Part shown: piece after piece, positions 63,113 through 64,000 of the stretch
Layout: each line of letters begins with the position of its first letter
Numbering within the stretch: position 1 is the stretch's first letter
NCBI GenBank assembly: GCA_928722015.1
Contig: CAKMWI010000004.1
Span: forward strand, 274,624-338,623
From: Candidatus Gastranaerophilales bacterium
Lineage (GTDB): Bacteria; Cyanobacteriota; Vampirovibrionia; Gastranaerophilales; Gastranaerophilaceae
DNA: 64,000 nucleotides
Reading direction: 5' to 3'
Notes under the pieces: generated by a model
What the model was told of the DNA's origin: nothing
Seen by the model: the letters and a program-made list of their open reading frames with translations, nothing else
Database searches by the model: none
Made by a program: the position numbers and the translations under genes

Positions 63113-63550
63113 ATGAAAGCATTAATTCAAAGAGTCAGGCGCGCTTCTGTTACAATTGATGGTGAATTATATTCTCATATTGGAAATGGGCTTTTAATTT
63201 TTCTTGGGGTTGAAAAAGGTGATGAAAAGCTTAATGCAGAAAAGTTGGCGGATAAGATTGCAAAATTACGAATATTTGAGGATGAATGCCATAAAATGAA
63301 TTACTCAATTCAAGATGTTGGAGCTCATGCGCTTATTGTTTCTCAGTTTACTTTATGCGGTGATTGTAGAAAAGGTACTCGTCCAAGTTTTGATAAATCG
63401 GCACCCCCGCAAATTGCTATGGAATTATATGAATATTTTGTTGAGCAGTTAACTCTTTTTAATATTCCTTGTAAGACCGGTAAATTTGCTGCAATGATGG
63501 ATGTTGAGCTTGTTAATGACGGTCCTGTTACTTTTATGCTTGAAAAATAG
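63113..63550 (+). CDS. dtd: D-aminoacyl-tRNA deacylase Dtd
   Basis: 145 aa. MKALIQRVRRASVTIDGE, LIVSQFTLCGDCRKGTRPSFDKSAPP and the cross-subunit NDGPVTFMLEK (usual NxGPVT) are diagnostic. Removes D-amino acids from tRNA. Starts 5 nt after thyX without a clear Shine-Dalgarno sequence, so it is coupled to thyX or begins from the TATAAC just upstream. Confidence 0.96.
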   Translation: MKALIQRVRRASVTIDGELYSHIGNGLLIFLGVEKGDEKLNAEKLADKIAKLRIFEDECHKMNYSIQDVGAHALIVSQFTLCGDCRKGTRPSFDKSAPPQIAMELYEYFVEQLTLFNIPCKTGKFAAMMDVELVNDGPVTFMLEK

Positions 63551-63705
63551 TTTAGGTTAGGACTTGCCAATATTTTAATTTCATGTTAAAATATACCTAT
63601 AAGTTAGAATTTTTATTTTTAAATCGATTTATACTGTGAGGATGATTATTACCTTAAATTTATATTTATTATGAGTTATTTTTTATCAATTAAGAGGCTT
63701 TTATT

Positions 63706-64000
63706 ATGTATGTAAACAAGTGCATTAAGTGCGGTCGTGAGTTTGAAACAAAGAACCCTAAAAGGGTGATATGTCCGGATTGTTTGTATCCGGATAAGAA
63801 GATGATGGTAAATTCTCCTGAGAGCTCCAGAGGGTGCGCACTACTCCGTGGCAACTCCGCCGTACAGAACAGGTATCGAAGCTATTCAACAGAAGACAAG
63901 CCACAATTCTATAGCAGTTATTCAAGCGGCGGTGAAGAAAATCCAAGACCATATAACAGACCTCAACGTTCATATAATTCCGGTTATTCCAGAGATAATC
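63706..64000 (+). CDS. Zinc-ribbon protein with Tyr/Ser/Arg/Asn-rich tail, 3' end outside window
   Basis: The ATG at 63706 begins MYVNKCIKCGREFETKNPKRVICPDCLYP, a Cys4 ribbon (C6, C9, C23, C26). A low-complexity tail rich in Tyr, Ser, Arg, Asn, Gly and Pro follows (YRSYSTEDKPQFYSSYSS, RPYNRPQRSYNSGYS). The frame is open to the window end. It may bind RNA or DNA. Positions 63815-63885 are more GC-rich and another frame there also looks plausible, so a frameshift is possible. Related Cys4 start to the 98-aa protein at 47.1 kb. Confidence 0.65.
   Translation, partial: MYVNKCIKCGREFETKNPKRVICPDCLYPDKKMMVNSPESSRGCALLRGNSAVQNRYRSYSTEDKPQFYSSYSSGGEENPRPYNRPQRSYNSGYSRDN

Noticed and set aside
63758..63973. 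71-aa minus-strand reading frame at the window end
   Set aside because: Antisense to the zinc-ribbon gene with no ribosome binding site or recognisable motif.

Overview
The window is AT-rich, gene-dense bacterial chromosome with short intergenic gaps and blocks of co-oriented genes. It looks like a Gram-negative, non-photosynthetic member of the Cyanobacteriota (class Vampirovibrionia / 'Melainabacteria', probably a gut-type Gastranaerophilales). The evidence is a clear Ycf23/DUF561 gene, a family otherwise typical of cyanobacteria and plastids; diderm and LPS genes (LpxI, LpxB, heptose kinase, O-antigen ligase-like protein, MlaA/MlaE, an SLH-domain protein); the absence of any photosynthesis gene; and many large proteins that match no familiar family. 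The taxonomic call is inference. No prophage, insertion sequence or CRISPR array was seen.

Layout. 1-7 kb, plus strand: end of a class II aldolase, lpxI-lpxB, a 599-aa membrane protein, dGTPase, Xer recombinase and a BioD-like ATPase. 7-16 kb, mostly minus: lineage-specific proteins, including a cryptic subtilisin-like protease and an M49-like metallopeptidase, plus mazG-folE2, a lone tyrosine phosphatase-like protein, MscS and RlmH. 16-22 kb, plus: wall-acting proteins (Slt, SpoIID, LysM), HU and a secreted GH13 protein. 22-28.5 kb, minus: glycine cleavage genes gcvT-gcvH-gcvPA, then ftsH and both subunits of a corrinoid iron-sulfur protein (AcsD, AcsC). 28.6-32 kb, minus: a DnaJ-like protein and a RelA/SpoT-fold protein with a small partner gene. 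32-37 kb, plus: a fused dead-plus-active UvrD/AddAB-type helicase and a PD-(D/E)XK nuclease. 37-42 kb, minus: ssb-dtnK-pdxA2, trpS with an Fe-S-type cysteine motif, mlaE and a trypsin-like lipoprotein. 42-46 kb, plus: ycf23, heptose kinase, DUF4330 and O-antigen ligase-like protein. 46-54 kb, mostly minus: an HNH-like protein, the operon yebC (frameshifted)-diguanylate cyclase-tsaE-tsaB, and an SLH protein. 54-60 kb: an MlaA-alpha/beta hydrolase fusion, unknown proteins and YbaK. 60-64 kb: possible small-RNA units, a three-tRNA operon, a GC-rich island, rpmE, thyX, dtd and a zinc-ribbon protein cut by the window end.

Themes. Envelope building recurs throughout: lipid A, LPS core and O-antigen, Mla lipid transport, and peptidoglycan remodelling. 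One-carbon metabolism is suggested by the glycine cleavage genes lying on the same strand as an orphan corrinoid protein pair. DNA and translation maintenance is spread along the window. Several plus-strand genes have no Shine-Dalgarno sequence and carry a -10-like hexamer 6-9 nt before the start codon, which suggests leaderless mRNAs. Several unrelated lineage-specific proteins share a short N-terminal F-T/L/G-G motif.
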